Origin: Acanthococcus lagerstroemiae
Taxonomy: Eukaryota; Arthropoda; Insecta; Hemiptera; Eriococcidae
DNA: 64,000 nucleotides
NCBI GenBank assembly: GCA_031841125.1
Contig: CM063110.1
Location: 13,945,626-14,009,625, forward strand
Reading direction: 5' to 3'
Position numbers and translations under genes: made by a program. Numbering within the stretch: the first letter of the stretch is position 1; every line of letters starts with the position of its first letter. The notes under the pieces were generated by a model. That model had not been told where the DNA came from. It saw nothing but the letters and a program-made list of their open reading frames with translations, and searched no databases. Of this stretch, positions 49,501-60,723 are shown piece after piece.

Positions 49501-51425
49501 AAGAAGAAAAATGTCCTCTTCTTTTCCTTTGTCAAGAAAACACTTCGCCTTTCCCTCGGGTGGGGAATTGTCACACACACTCTTATATTGATAGTTCGAG
49601 CTTAATGAGTCAAGTTCATTTCGTCCATTTAGAGTTTGAAATTCGAATATTGAAGGCCAAATTGAGATGGGATCACGAAATCTGTTGGAGTTTATTCAAA
49701 GTTGGCGACTCAAGCGACTCAAAAAACCCTTTTCCTGATACTTCGTTCAATTTTTCGTCAAGGCAGATTGGCTCCTTTAAAGTGGGAAAAGTCAAATTCT
49801 TGGCACCAGTTGCGGTCGAATCGATAACCTGATCGAATTTCCGAGCTCTGCAACACAGAAAGCCACTTTATCAATGCTCTGTTCGATTTTAAAAGTTGGA
49901 TCAACTAGAAAGAACAGTTTTTCTTTCCCCGAGGAAAAGATACCAGTTTGTCTCATTTTGAAACGGAAGCGGTTTCTTTCCTCTGTTTTCGTGAAAACCC
50001 ATAAATTGGTATTTGGAAGAGAGAAGTCGCATTCGGAGCGCATGTTTGGATCAAATTAAAAATTTGACCAAATTTTCGAATGCAATGACCCCGAGAACCT
50101 CGATTCCGACACTTTATTCGATTTTCTAGCGCAAATCAATTTTGCCCATTCAAATTAGTCAAATTTGGATTGTAGAGTCCAAATCAAGAACTCGTCAATT
50201 TGATCCTTAAAGTGCAATTCAATTTTTTTTAAAGAAAAAGTCAAAATGGTCTCTTCAAGGAAGGAGGGGGATGTCGAATTTGGGACCCAAATCATAGTCG
50301 GATCAGAAATCTAATGGAATTTCCGAACTTGACGACCCAAAAACCAGCATTCCGACACTTCGCCGATTTTCCAAGTTGGACAAATTTCGCCCATTTGGAG
50401 AATCGAATTTGGATTTTGAGGCACGATCGGATGCAAAATCTGATTGAATTCCAAGATTTGCGACTCCAAAGCCCTAATTCCAATACTTCGTTAAATTTTT
50501 TTACCTCTGTCAAAATGGCCCATTTAAAAGAGTCAAATTTGAATTTGGTGGTTCAAATCGGCGTCGGATCAAAAATATGTGATAAAATTTTCAAACTCAG
50601 TCACCCAAAAAATTTCTATTCATACAGAGTTCAGTGGTCCCTCAGAAGGAGGAAAAGTTCAAATTCGGCACCCAGATCTGGGTCGGATCGAAAATCTGAT
50701 TGAAATTTCGAACTTAGCGAGTCACTAAAGTTGGTGGAACGTCTCAACCTCTTTTTTTTGGGGGGGGGGGATTTACCTCAAAATAAATAACATCTTGGTC
50801 CTTGAAGACTCGTGTGTGTTCCATTTAGAACCGACTTTACAATAAATAAATAATTTAAAAATAAAGAAGGTGATCACAATAGGTACCAGGGATGGGCAAG
50901 ATCATCAAAAGACGATCATGATCTGAAGACTTATAATCATTTAATGTGTTACAGGTTGCGATCACTCTTATCTTGAAAGACACATGGACCGGAAACTCTC
51001 TCTGCGTAGCTACTACGCATCTGAAAGCTCGTTCGGGCGCACTCATGTCCTCCATAAGAATGGAACAAGGAAGAGCGCTGCTCGAGTTCGTACATTCGAG
51101 CAGTGCCGGGTGTCCAATGGTTATCTGCGGTGATTTCAACGCCGAGCCCACCGAACCAGTTTACGAATTAATCTCCAATAGTTCGTTGAATCTCGGAAGC
51201 GCTTACGCGTACGAAGGCGAGGAACCCGAGTACACGTCGTGGAAAATTCGCGAGGATGGCGAACAGCGCCAAACGCTCGATTACATATTTTATTCCAAAA
51301 ATCAATTACAAGTGAATTCTGTGCTGAAGTTCCCCGACGGGTTTGAAATCGGTGAAACAAGACTTCCTTCTTTGATCTATCCCTCGGATCATCTATCATT
51401 GGTGTGTGACTTATCGTTTAAGTAA
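46549..51425 (+). CDS. Noct: Nocturnin, catalytic region (circadian deadenylase-like / NADP(H) phosphatase)
   Basis: Exons are 46549-46721, 46815-46862, 46952-47073, 47168-47374 and 50955-51425, with GT-AG introns and consistent phases. From ATG 46550 the protein has 339 residues; with the exon at 5017-5222 it has 408. It has the exonuclease-endonuclease-phosphatase fold. Visible sites: IRIMQWNMLSQ with the metal-site Asn; CLQEVDHF with the catalytic Glu; NNGPDGCAIFF; VATTHLKAR with the conserved His; CGDFNAEP with catalytic Asp and Asn; TLDYIFYS; and YPSDHLSLVCD with the final Asp-His pair. These match nocturnin rather than other CCR4-like proteins. Animal nocturnin removes the 2'-phosphate of NADP(H) and is linked to circadian metabolism; the Drosophila homologue is curled. 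All catalytic residues are present, so it should be active. The last intron (3.6 kb) is full of repeats. Confidence 0.95.
46722..46814 (+). other. Nocturnin intron 2: 93 bp, frame-preserving, no stop
   Basis: It begins GTAAGC and ends TTTTAG, and removing it restores the junction Thr-Cys-Ser-Asn-Pro before IRIMQWN. It is 31 codons long and contains no in-frame stop, so a retained form would add 31 residues just before the catalytic domain without breaking the frame. Confidence 0.8.
47475..47851. mobile_element. MITE with GATCCGCCATTTTGATTGCA ends (377 bp)
   Basis: Left GATCCGCCATTTTGATTGCA and the same sequence on the other strand at the right end. The inverted match continues inward, with gaps, for more than 60 bp (TGTC-GTTCAAAA). 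It lies inside nocturnin intron 5 and has no coding capacity. Confidence 0.85.
47995..48504. mobile_element. GGACCC variant of the GGACGC MITE, split by another element
   Basis: The right end, on the other strand, reads GGACCCTTTTAAGCAAAACC, then CAACCAAGCGACA. The left end starts GGACC at 47995 and resumes after an insertion with CTTTTTGATCAAAACTCAAC at 48260. AGTT flanks both ends (47991-47994, 48505-48508). The interior differs from copies 1-3, so this is a subfamily. Confidence 0.75.
48000..48259. mobile_element. GC-rich hairpin element nested in the MITE (260 bp)
   Basis: Perfect 22-bp inverted ends starting CCCGCCTGGAAATCGTGGGG. The inside is GC-rich with many GGCGCC and GCCGG words, very unlike the AT-rich surroundings. 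It lies within the left terminal repeat of the 47995-48504 MITE, so it inserted after it. The open frames on both strands across it mirror its palindromic nature and are not genes. Confidence 0.85.
48700..50745. repeat. Long degenerate satellite, about 120-140 bp period
   Basis: Blocks with GGATC-AAAATCTGATTGAATTTC, CGAACTT-GCGAC, CGACACTTCG-CGATTTT and GCCCATTTGGA-AATC recur near 50297, 50426, 50566 and 50686, and more weakly back to 48700. The wording (AAATTCGAAAATTCCAT) links it to the repeats at 14790-15890 and 36110-37130. It fills most of nocturnin intron 5. Open frames such as 50314-50703 are repeat products. Confidence 0.7.
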
Positions 51426-51621
51426 ATGTGGAGTTTCTCTTATTTATAAGGGTACTGGATATTGGTTTCACTGTGACATCCAAAATCATATTGTGGGGGG
51501 CACAAGAAGTATTTATTGTGAAATTTTTGTATTTCTGTTTTTGACCTGGATTTCAGTTCTTAAATTTATTATTGAGTATTTATTTTGTATTTATTTATTT
51601 TTTATGTATTTGTTAAATTGT

Positions 51622-51627
51622 AATAAA
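51622..51627 (+). terminator. Poly(A) signal AATAAA, nocturnin
   Basis: A canonical hexamer about 200 bases after the stop codon, in an AT-rich 3' UTR. Confidence 0.6.
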
Positions 51628-52273
51628 TTTATTGAAAGTTTATTTGGGTTGTTAGCTTTTAGTTGACAAGTATGATAGCATGTGTACTACTGCATTTTTA
51701 TTGAAATTAGATAGGACGATGAATTCCTGCGTAATGTTTGAATCTGCGGAGATACATCAGTTTGATATCAACCTTTGTATTTGTGCTTTTTTGTTTGAGA
51801 GATATCACAGGGCAAGTCGATGAACCTACGTGACCTTGTAACGGAGGTTCTTTCATAACTTTTTTTATCTTATCTGTATAGCTACTATAGGTATTCGATA
51901 CTTCAGTTTCATAGGCACGTGGGCCTAGCCCCCATCCCCCCCCCAAAAAAAAAAACTGAAAAATTACACGTGAGTGAATTTTCAACATTATTTTGATACA
52001 TAATAGCCCTCCCCCTATGACGCCCCCCTATACTGTATGTCGATTAGTTGCGTTCATGAACGCGACGTGTGAAATCCTCATCCATCATTTTGATTACACC
52101 TGTAATAAGAGTAATTTTCAAATTATTTTGTGATTACTGCATACGTGCGAGTTTATGTCGGAAATTGTGTGAAACGAATGAAAACCCCGTTAACTTGTAA
52201 TTTCTAAAGATTTTCGCTTACAAACATTATTTTTCTGTGTACCGAATTGAACTTCGTCACTGAAAGCTTCCTT

Positions 52274-52321
52274 AAGTACTGGTATTTAAGGATGGACGGC
52301 TATTTTTAAATACCAGTACTT
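52274..52321. repeat. Perfect 16-bp inverted repeat (hairpin)
   Basis: AAGTACTGGTATTTAA at 52274-52289 and its exact complement at 52306-52321, separated by 16 bases. Its size suggests a tiny foldback element or a transcript hairpin; it is not placed like a terminator. Confidence 0.8.
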
Positions 52322-52811
52322 GAAAATCTGGCGCAATGTAGGTAGCAACCCATTTTATCCAGTAATTTCGAAACTGTTCTGTTTAAAGCGAGATTTTGGT
52401 GATGACGCAATGATGACAGTATCAGAGCTGAAGCTTTTGCTGCTACTTGCTGTATGCATGTATGAAGTGATAAGGAAATTACTCTGTTAGGTACTATTTG
52501 GTGTATTTCAACGTTTAATATCTTCAAGTTTCCTACATTTGCCTGTTGTTCGATGATTCATGTCCCCCTTCTTAACATATTATGGTCATTGAGTATTGAT
52601 ATAAAAATGAGGACTGTTCAAGTCTTTAAGTATAGAAATTTCATCTTCCTTACTGCCATATTGCGTTTTTATTTTTCACTTTTTTTAACCCATGTTATAC
52701 ATGAAACTGACATTGAAGTTTCATACTGTTCATTAATATAGCTGAAATTAATGGCCACTGCGAATTAACATTACAATTTCCATCAGAAGTGAGCTGTTCA
52801 GTCAATCAAAT

Positions 52812-53062
52812 GGACGCTGTGAAGCGTAACAGAACCAACCAACAAAATCTGTTTTGTGAGAACACGTGATTTGAAGTTCGAGAACCATATAGAAACTATA
52901 TGACATATAGCATTTACTGATAAGCTTTTTTCAACGTGAGTACACATATTTGAATCGCGGGCCCAATTTTGAAAAATTTTACTTTTTACGCTCTTTTCAA
53001 CAATACTAATAACTCATCATGTCACCAAATGTCGGTTGGTTCTGTTACGCTTAACAACGTCC
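52812..53062. mobile_element. GGACGC-family MITE, copy 4 (251 bp)
   Basis: Left GGACGCTGTGAAGCGTAACA; right, on the other strand, GGACGTTGTTAAGCGTAACA. Interior orientation as in copy 3 (38048). Flanks AAAT and TAAT agree at three of four bases. Confidence 0.85.
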
Positions 53063-53882
53063 TAATGTAAGCTATAAAAAATCCGGTGCGTGGTAACACT
53101 GAAAAATCATCAGGAAAAGGTCTGTTAGATAAAACGCTTATGTATCAGAATGGTGGATGATTCCCATTTTTGTAGAACTCATATCGAGTCATGTTTTGTG
53201 GTTCCAGCCCTAAAACACTGGAGTGAAAAGATACACACCATTTTCTGTACAGTTCAGTTCCGTGGAAAGAAAATCAGCCGAGCCGTAAACACCGACAAAA
53301 CCAGTTTTTCGTTTCAAGGAAGAAGCTGCGGATAGAAAATGGCGTATTGTCTTCATAACATTCAGCAGTCAACAGAAAAGATATTAATGTTTGGCTTCCA
53401 AAAGTTGTTGGTTTGTCTTTATCACTCTATTGTTAAAATATTAAGCTGACTGGGCTTCTATTGAATTTGGATAATGATAATCTACAAGTGTAACTCTTTA
53501 TTTCGGATCACAGAAGGCTCAACACAGTATCTCTTATGTATCAAGTAAGTACATACAGATATATATAGTTTTAAATTCCACCCAAACAAAACAGGAACAA
53601 AGTATACCAACTCTCTTTGTAAACAAACTCTGTTCCCCCTAATACGCGTGTAATCACAACATAATTATGTATTTTTCGACGCATGTAACAGGAGAGAAAA
53701 AAACATTCTCCTGATGTACCCATCCGTAAGAAGTGCTATTTTTAAATCCATTGAGCTCATTCAGCTTCCTCGAGTCGGCGTAAAATGCTAAAACCGCATT
53801 GGCGGTCACCCAAAATCGAGACTGCATATTCGCTTTGTTTCGTATTCGCAGATTTGAAACATTGTGCACGTGTGTTGATAAA

Positions 53883-56800
53883 ATGGACAGTCCAAAATCG
53901 AAAAATGTGCTCGAAGATTGGCAAGTCAGCAAGCAATCAATATGCGAACGAAGCAAGTATCTACTGGACAATGTATTGTGGACGGATTGCAAGTTTCTGG
54001 TCGGAACTGAAGAACCATACATCAAAGTAAGCGTACTGAATTCACCTGTATAAGTGATAACATTTAAATTCTTATTATGTTGCTCTGTTTGGTTCAGTGA
54101 TTAACCTATAAGTATCTACATCACCAATCTCATTGGGTTAAGTGATTAACTCACAACATTATAATTTAACTTATGAATATATCGATATCTATAGAGCATA
54201 TCTTCAGAGTGCGTCTATTTTCAAGTACAAATACAAAAGGCACTGCTCATTATACAGAAAAATTATTACCTAAACTGAATATCATGTTGTCATCTATACA
54301 TCCAATGAGACTAATTTCTCAAAAACAATAAAAATTGACTTGTTGTGAAGTAGGCCTTAGATATACTGATGTAGGTGGTTATATGGCTAAGAAGGTGCCT
54401 GTATCTTTCTTTTGTATCTTCATTCGTTGGTAGAGGTTATGCCACTAAACATATTTCATTTCTAGTGCTGATGCTAAGTGTTAACTATAAAAATTTTTAA
54501 CGCTAAAATACGTACTTTAAAGAAACCTATGTAAAATGAATGCATGTGAATAGTTTTCTTATTCAGCAAAACAGAAACAGTAATATCAGCTGACTTAATC
54601 AAAATTTCTTATTGTACGTAAGTACTAGGTACCCAAGCTTATCGGTAAGGCGCTACCCATCTCGGTACCTATAAGTACAATCACATCTCCACGTATGAAA
54701 ATTAGAAAAACAGCAGTTGTATAATTATCATGCAAATCATCATTACAGGAATTTGAAGCTCATAAACTCATCCTATCCATGACTAGTCCCGTTTTCGCGA
54801 CTATGTTTAACGGCGGCTGGCCTGATATCCAATCGCCCATCAAAATTGTCGACGTGCAGCCTGAAGCTTTCAAATCTATGCTAGAGTAAGTTCCACCCCA
54901 ATCAATAATGTCTTCGATATATACCTGTGTACATGATTTATGTGCATTCTACAGACCGGCAAATCTTCTTCAGGTACATCTACACAGACACGATAAACAT
55001 GGATTCATTGGATCAAGCCTGCGAATTATGCTACGTCGCCAAGAAATACATGTTGCCACATCTGCTAAAAAATTGCATGGAGTTCATTTGGAAAGATGTG
55101 GACTGTAATACAGCTCTGCGAGCTTACGAATTCGCCAAGTTGTTCGATGATCCCGGAATCTTAGAGAAATCAATGAAGGTATTGCGTACTGCAACCAACA
55201 GACATCATGTACGTATAAAACGCGAGCAGATTTATAAATTTTTTCTACTGTTTTAGATAATAACCGAAAAAACAACTGATATTTTGTCGAAAGCTGGGGC
55301 TCTAAGTATGAGTATGCAAACTTTATTGGATATACTGGATCAAGATCAACTGAACATTTCGTCTGAAGTGTATTTATTCAATGTGCTGCGGTCGTGGGTG
55401 ATGTTCAATGTAAATAGAGCGGGTAAGCAAGTATGACATTAAACTGCGTCGCAATTTTCGTTCGCTTTAGTCGACATTTTTCTATTTTTGAATTGAATCT
55501 GTTTAAAATTCGGAGTTGCGTTCCTAATTTAATTCCGACAGCCCTGTTAGTATCTCAATGAGTATCTTTCAGAGTAGAAAATTAATGTCTCTAGTGTTTG
55601 TATAATATGTGCTTACCTACATTTTTGAGTATAAAAACCTACATTGAACACTCTCTGTGCAGTATCTTTCAAATTTTAATGAGTCGGTTTGAAATGTTGC
55701 AGAAGACGAAAAAGATGATGCCGATAAAGTTCGAACTTTTGCGAGACCGGCACTACAGAAGATTCGATTCTTAACAATGGATGTTTCCGACTTCGCCGAT
55801 GGTCCGGCTCAGTCGCCGCTTCTGACTAAAGACGAGTCATTCGCCATTCTGTTAAATATCTCATCGCCGCATTCGAAATTTCCTTTACCCGATAACTTCT
55901 CAACAAATCGAATTCCACGAACTAATCCTTCACGGAAAGTGGTCTACTTAAGTCGTAAATTATACGTGCCCCGACCTGTCAGAGGAGCCACTGTACAAAT
56001 AAATAATGGCTGTCTGACCGATAAGTTATATTTTACGACTAGTGACAACATTACGCTTCTTGGAATTCAGGTGAGTACATAATTATACTTACCTCTTCAT
56101 AAAAAGTAAGAGAAGATGCAGTCTTATCACAATATCTGTAAGAATAGGGTGTTAAATTGGTTCAATTCATCTGGCATGTGGGACAGTGGAGGCACAATTT
56201 GTGAATCATTATGAAAACCAATCTGAAAAGGGGATGAAAGTGTACTGAGTACCTGCACTTTTCCAAAATGTACATTATTTAGTATTTCTGGGTTTGATAA
56301 TTCATGCAAGCTGAATTTTCGAACAACGAAAGCGGCACTTGGACCTAATGTACAAAATACCAACAAGTGATGTAATGTTTGAATAATGGCAATTTGATTA
56401 CATATAAGGCTAATGTCAGTAAAAAAGTTCGGGGTGGGGTTAATGGCAAAAATGCCGATTGAGATTTCTAACTATTTTATTGGCAATCAAAAACCATCTC
56501 ATTTTCCAAATGTTATCAACTGACTACCGAATTTTGCCGACAGTTAATTGAGTTGTCACATCGCCCCCCACGCACCCCATAGCGACATCCCTGATTGCAT
56601 ACATTGGTATCTGACGGTAAAGAAAATTTGCTCGTATTGACAAATAAGCCATTTCGGTCATATGAATTCTTATACGGCAATTTGGAATCGGAAAATGTTA
56701 TTTAGTTGCAGCACTCGAAAACTGAACAAATGATCGAGATGACTAAGTATACGAAGTGAAATTTCTAATCAGCCAGCCAAACAAAAGAAAACTCCAAAAT

Positions 56801-57482
56801 CTTGGCGGCGTTCAATGATCTTGATCGCTAACCCTAGCTTTCATACAAAAACTCCTACTCCTTCAAATTCTAGCATAATATGTACATTTTATTCTTCGGA
56901 AGATAGACATTTGGGAATTTTCCATTAGGTTACGATCCTGACCATTAGCCATAAACTGTTGAGAATACCAGCTATTCATAACGTTTTCATTTAAAGAAAT
57001 TAATTTCTTTATTCCGAGATTCAGACCTCCAAATAGCTAACCTCATGTTTCTTAAAATACAGATTCCAACACAAATTGCCTTCACAACTGCCCGCGACTT
57101 AGATACCGGGTACGTATGTCATCAAAATGCTGATCACTCTCATATCGAGCACTCTGCTTTGGGCTTAACATCAGCAGCCAAATCGAAGTACCGAGAACTT
57201 CTGATCATGTTTGTGAAGGAGGTACGAAACCCGGAGAACACATGGTTTACTCATTTTACCTCACTGGTTGAGCATAACTCACTCATGAACGTCATGTTCA
57301 CTACTCCAGCTTTCATCAGACGAGATCAGGAATACGAGTTGGGTGTTACCCTCAACAAAGAAGGGTATTACCTGATAGGTCCATTTGACCGCACAGTTGA
57401 GACCTTCTCAGACAGCGTCAAGTTCGTCCTCAGAGGAAACACCTCCTATGCTTTCATTTCTTCGCTAATATTTACCCATTAA
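53883..57482 (+). CDS. BTB-BACK-PHR domain protein (BTBD1/2/3/6-like)
   Basis: Exons 53883-54026, 54749-54885, 54974-55208, 55257-55422, 55703-56070 and 57063-57482 join with matching phases at GT-AG introns into 489 residues. The BTB domain spans about residues 20-125: WTDCKFLVG, then FEAHKLILSMTSPVFATMF and LEYIYTD. A BACK-like helical region follows (AYEFAKLFDDPGILEKSMKV, then SSEVYLFNVLRSWVMF). The C-terminal part, from VRGATVQINNGCLTDKLYF, fits a diverged PHR beta-sandwich. This architecture is that of Cullin-3 substrate adaptors, which select proteins for ubiquitination in the cytoplasm. The start is the first ATG of a frame open from about 53799. Sequence is diverged from vertebrate BTBD6, so orthology to one member is not claimed. 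Confidence 0.9.
56071..57062 (+). other. Last intron of the BTB gene
   Basis: Begins GTGAGT, ends AATACAG. No repeats or nested genes were seen; the - strand frame at 56127-56366 has no recognised motif. Confidence 0.7.
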
Positions 57483-57513
57483 ACCGAGTGCTCAATTTTG
57501 TATACCTTTTATC

Positions 57514-57519
57514 AATAAA
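57514..57519 (+). terminator. Poly(A) signal AATAAA, BTB gene
   Basis: A canonical hexamer 32 bases after the stop codon, followed by T-rich sequence. Confidence 0.75.
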
Positions 57520-57539
57520 CGTCAATATTGACTTATTTT

Positions 57540-58580
57540 CCTTAAGGAAGGGTGGCAGGGGTATAAATGATATTTCATACTACATCCACTTTTTTTTGGA
57601 GGGTACACTAGCTATACTCCTATACCTTTCTCCCATTCCGACTCCATATCGGTCAAGTACCGTTTAGCAGAAGATTGCGCATTTTAAAGGCAATGTAAAG
57701 GATATGAAGACATGCCTGTACTTACTTTCCTCTTGGAACGGAATTTTTAATTAGTGGAATAACTGAAGCGTTCTGCTGAAGAACGTGAATTTGTATGGAG
57801 GAAGACGTGTACGACAAATTTATAATATTGCCTGCTAGTGAATGGTTATGCAACTTGAATAACATGGAAATTTTTCAGCGAACTCCTTGAAAGATCTGAG
57901 TGTACACTCTATTTGAATTCAGATTTTTCCGGAGAAAAATTGCAAATACCTCAAGAATAGTAAGAGATAAAGAAAAATGAAAAACGTTTGTAAAAAAAAA
58001 AAATAATAAAAATAAGAGAAGTGCTAGTTTTTAATTTTTTATATTTTGACATCAACTTTCCCGCACAGCCACTGTGGGTTTCTTGTAAGGAGGTCCTGCA
58101 GAGGAAGGTAATTTTGGATTCACCAGCATTTTCCGGGGAGATGATTTTTCTGGCAAACGAAATTGAATTTCTTTTTCTACATGTGATGTATGTATAGTTT
58201 ATTATTACTAGAGAATAGATTTTTATGCACAATGAAAAGGCAAAATATGCGTAAATAATATTTATTTACAATTATGAAATAATAAACGTGTATACCGATG
58301 GCAGCAATAGGGTATTCCAAATCATTGGTATCACGAATACGCCTTCAATATTGGAAACCTTAATTCTAATGACACAAGTATTCGATAAGTTGCATATCTG
58401 TAAAATACGAGGCGCACACCTTGAGCCCTCAGAAATGACATCACATCACGTGTTTGTTTACTGTTATCTTAGACGGAACTCGGGTCCGAGTTTCTTATCA
58501 TAGTGGTCATCATAGAATTTCATTTGTTTTTCACTTTTCAAGTGCTTTAAAAAGTTTGCTGGCTTGTAATTTGTTGAAAG
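57540..58580. other. Intergenic, nothing firm
   Basis: AT-rich sequence, possibly including the 5' flank of the dead transposon that follows. No open frame with a domain. Confidence 0.4.
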
Positions 58581-60210
58581 ATGGTGACTAATACTAACAG
58601 TATCTCATTTGGATGTAGTAAGAAGGTTATTTTTTGGGATAATGAGAAGAGCAGTGTCACCCAGAAAACGGTGAATGAAGATGTAGCGAATGAAGAAAGA
58701 AATCCCAGCTGTCAATCCAAAAGCTGGACAAGAGAAACAAAAACTTCGAGGTCGCCGTAAGCAGTGGTTTGTAGCCGTAAGACGTAAGAATATTACTGAG
58801 AGGCAGCTGAAGCATCTTCGTGTTTGTCGGTGCCACTTTGTATGTGGTTCTGTCTTCTAAATATTGTATCAGTATATTCCTTTGCTTCGTTCAGTTGGTA
58901 ATCCAGTCATGGTAAGTCCACCAAATTCTTTCTATCTTCACTTTGTTATGAGGAGAAAAAAGCTGCTAAATTACATGATATTTTTAATCCGGACTAGATA
59001 CCTCGAAAGAACTTGGAATATACATAAAGAGATGCTTCAGTAGAGACCACTGATGCCCGATTCAAACGAACAGATCAAAAGTTTGATGGCAGAATAAGTC
59101 GTATGGAACCTGAGAATCTGTAGACAATCATGAGATGCAAGTGAGTGTAACATGAGATTCATAATATTTATATGTACCTTGTCTGAACTTCAAATTCTGT
59201 TCCAAAAACATTTGTAGCAGCGGTTTTTCAAACTTTGATTATATAAAGTTTGGTTCTTTTCCAGAATGTATCCGATGGCATTGGTACTCAAACAGATCTC
59301 AAGTATCCGAGTACAAAGCCTTGGAGCTTGAATAACAGAGACAGAATGAAAAAATTCATATCCTACAAGTACGAGTCGCTCGATTATTCCTGAAAGAAGA
59401 AGCAGTTATAAATAATGACTAGAAAGTGCGGCATTACACTGGGTTACAGTCGTATGAGCTCCTCATGCTTGTTTTAAAGCACATGAATGATGCTCTGAAC
59501 TCGTCAGTAAAAGTAGGACATCTCAACAACTTTCAGATACGTATGCCGGTGTTAATGAAACTGAAGATGAATTCATTATTTCAGAGGCTTGGTTATCGCT
59601 TTGAGATTACACTGGATCAAGCGAGTACATGTTTTAAGAAAATTATTATACTTCTCGAGTACCAGTACGCTTTTAGTGCGATAGTTCATTGGTCCGACTG
59701 AGAACAGTCATGCATGATGTTTTCTACGAGGCATTCAGCAATCCTGTAGCAGTCATCACCGACTGCTTGGAAATCACTAGTGAAAAACGGTTAAAAAATA
59801 TGGACGCGAAGTATCCGGTGTATACGCAATATGGACGCTATTCAGCAAGAGGGAACCAGCTAACATTTGTAAACAAAATAAGTTATTAGTATCTTTGAAA
59901 AGAGTGTAAAAAGTAGAAATTTTCAAAATTGGGCCCTCGATTCAAAAATGTGTACTCACGTTGAAAAAAGTTTATCAGTAAATGCTGTGTCATATGGTTT
60001 CTACATGGCTCTTGAACTTCGAATCACGTGTTCTCAATAAGCGGGTTTTGCTAGTTGCCCTCTTGCTGAATAGCGTCCATAATATAAGCATAATTAAACT
60101 GTCAGTGGTATGGAGGATGAGCGAGCGATAACATCATCACACAGGATTCAGGATTGTTTATGCTAGATGAGTTAATTTTTGGCAATGTAATTCTTGTTGA
60201 TGGACAGGTA
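58581..60210 (+). pseudogene. THAP-domain / DDE_Tnp_4 transposase, dead (ISL2EU-like)
   Basis: Broken frames appear in the order of a THAP transposase. Near 58735-58860: RRKQWFVAVRRKNITERQLK then VCRCHF, the second half of a THAP zinc finger (Cys-x2-His). Near 59345-59690: QVRVARLFLKEE, VRHYTGLQSYELLML, then VLMKLKMNSLFQRLGYRFEI and LDQASTCFKKII, the helix-turn-helix region. At 59695-59780: RTVMHDVFYEAFSNPVAVITDCLEI, with the first catalytic Asp. After the inserted MITE, 60108-60210 reads WYGG, a stop, ASDNIITQDSGL and ELIFGNVILVDGQ, the next DDE region; the stop replaces the usual Arg (CGA to TGA). Several frameshifts exist. The THAP plus DDE_Tnp_4 pair is typical of ISL2EU (IS4EU) transposons. 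Confidence 0.85.
59833..60078. mobile_element. GGACGC-family MITE, copy 5 (246 bp), inside the transposase
   Basis: Near-perfect terminal repeats: GGACGCTATTCAGCAAGAGG on both ends, extending outward by TAT on each side. Flanks ATAT and ATAA agree at three of four bases. The interior matches copy 1 closely. It separates the first and second catalytic regions of the dead transposase. Confidence 0.95.
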
Positions 60211-60390
60211 ATCAGTATGCTATAAGGTTTAATTAGGAATAAATTCCACATTCTTCTGGGACCGGTACCCATCAATTTCATAAAGCTGAAGTATGGAGAC
60301 GGAGATGTTTCCGCGATATTGTTGTATTCTAGTAAATCTTTGTGACTTCAGCGATCCAATGCACAAACTGACAAACTGAAACATGTAAAT

Positions 60391-60467
60391 GAGGAGTTAT
60401 CTATCAAAAGGGCGTCCGTTCCATAAGAAATACATTGAACGGATGCCCTTTTGACAGATAACTCCTT
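60391..60467. repeat. 30-bp inverted repeat hairpin, AGGAGTTATCTATCAAAAGG arms
   Basis: The left arm at 60391-60421 and right arm at 60437-60467 are complementary with very few mismatches, separated by a loop of about 15 bases. One arm's sequence recurs at 3977-3999, so it is a mobile foldback family. Confidence 0.8.
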
Positions 60468-60723
60468 AAATGATGATGTAGCTGTCATATTAAATCCGAA
60501 ATTATACACCGACTATTTCTGTATATGCACTTGAAGAAAGTTGGAAAATTCCACACTAATACGCAGTACTGCTATGAAAAACATTCAACCAGTTGAAACT
60601 TGAAATGACAAAAAGGGGGAAAAATGAATAATAGAGTATGCTGGATCCCTGGATGATCTTATGATTTTTTGTGATCACCTGCTCACTGATCAAATTTTTA
60701 GTTTACAAAGCGGTTAAGCCTCA

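Larger units (their letters stand above)
51628..53640. other. Intergenic region between nocturnin and the BTB gene
   Basis: Contains the 52274-52321 hairpin, the 52812-53062 MITE and a C-run/A-run junction at 51936-51955. No additional gene was supported; the frame at 53150-53335 has no recognised domain. Confidence 0.5.

Noticed and set aside
53654..54053. Alternative frames on both strands overlapping the first BTB exon
   Set aside because: The frame from ATG 53883 gives the BTB start and a consistent splice; the others are shadows.
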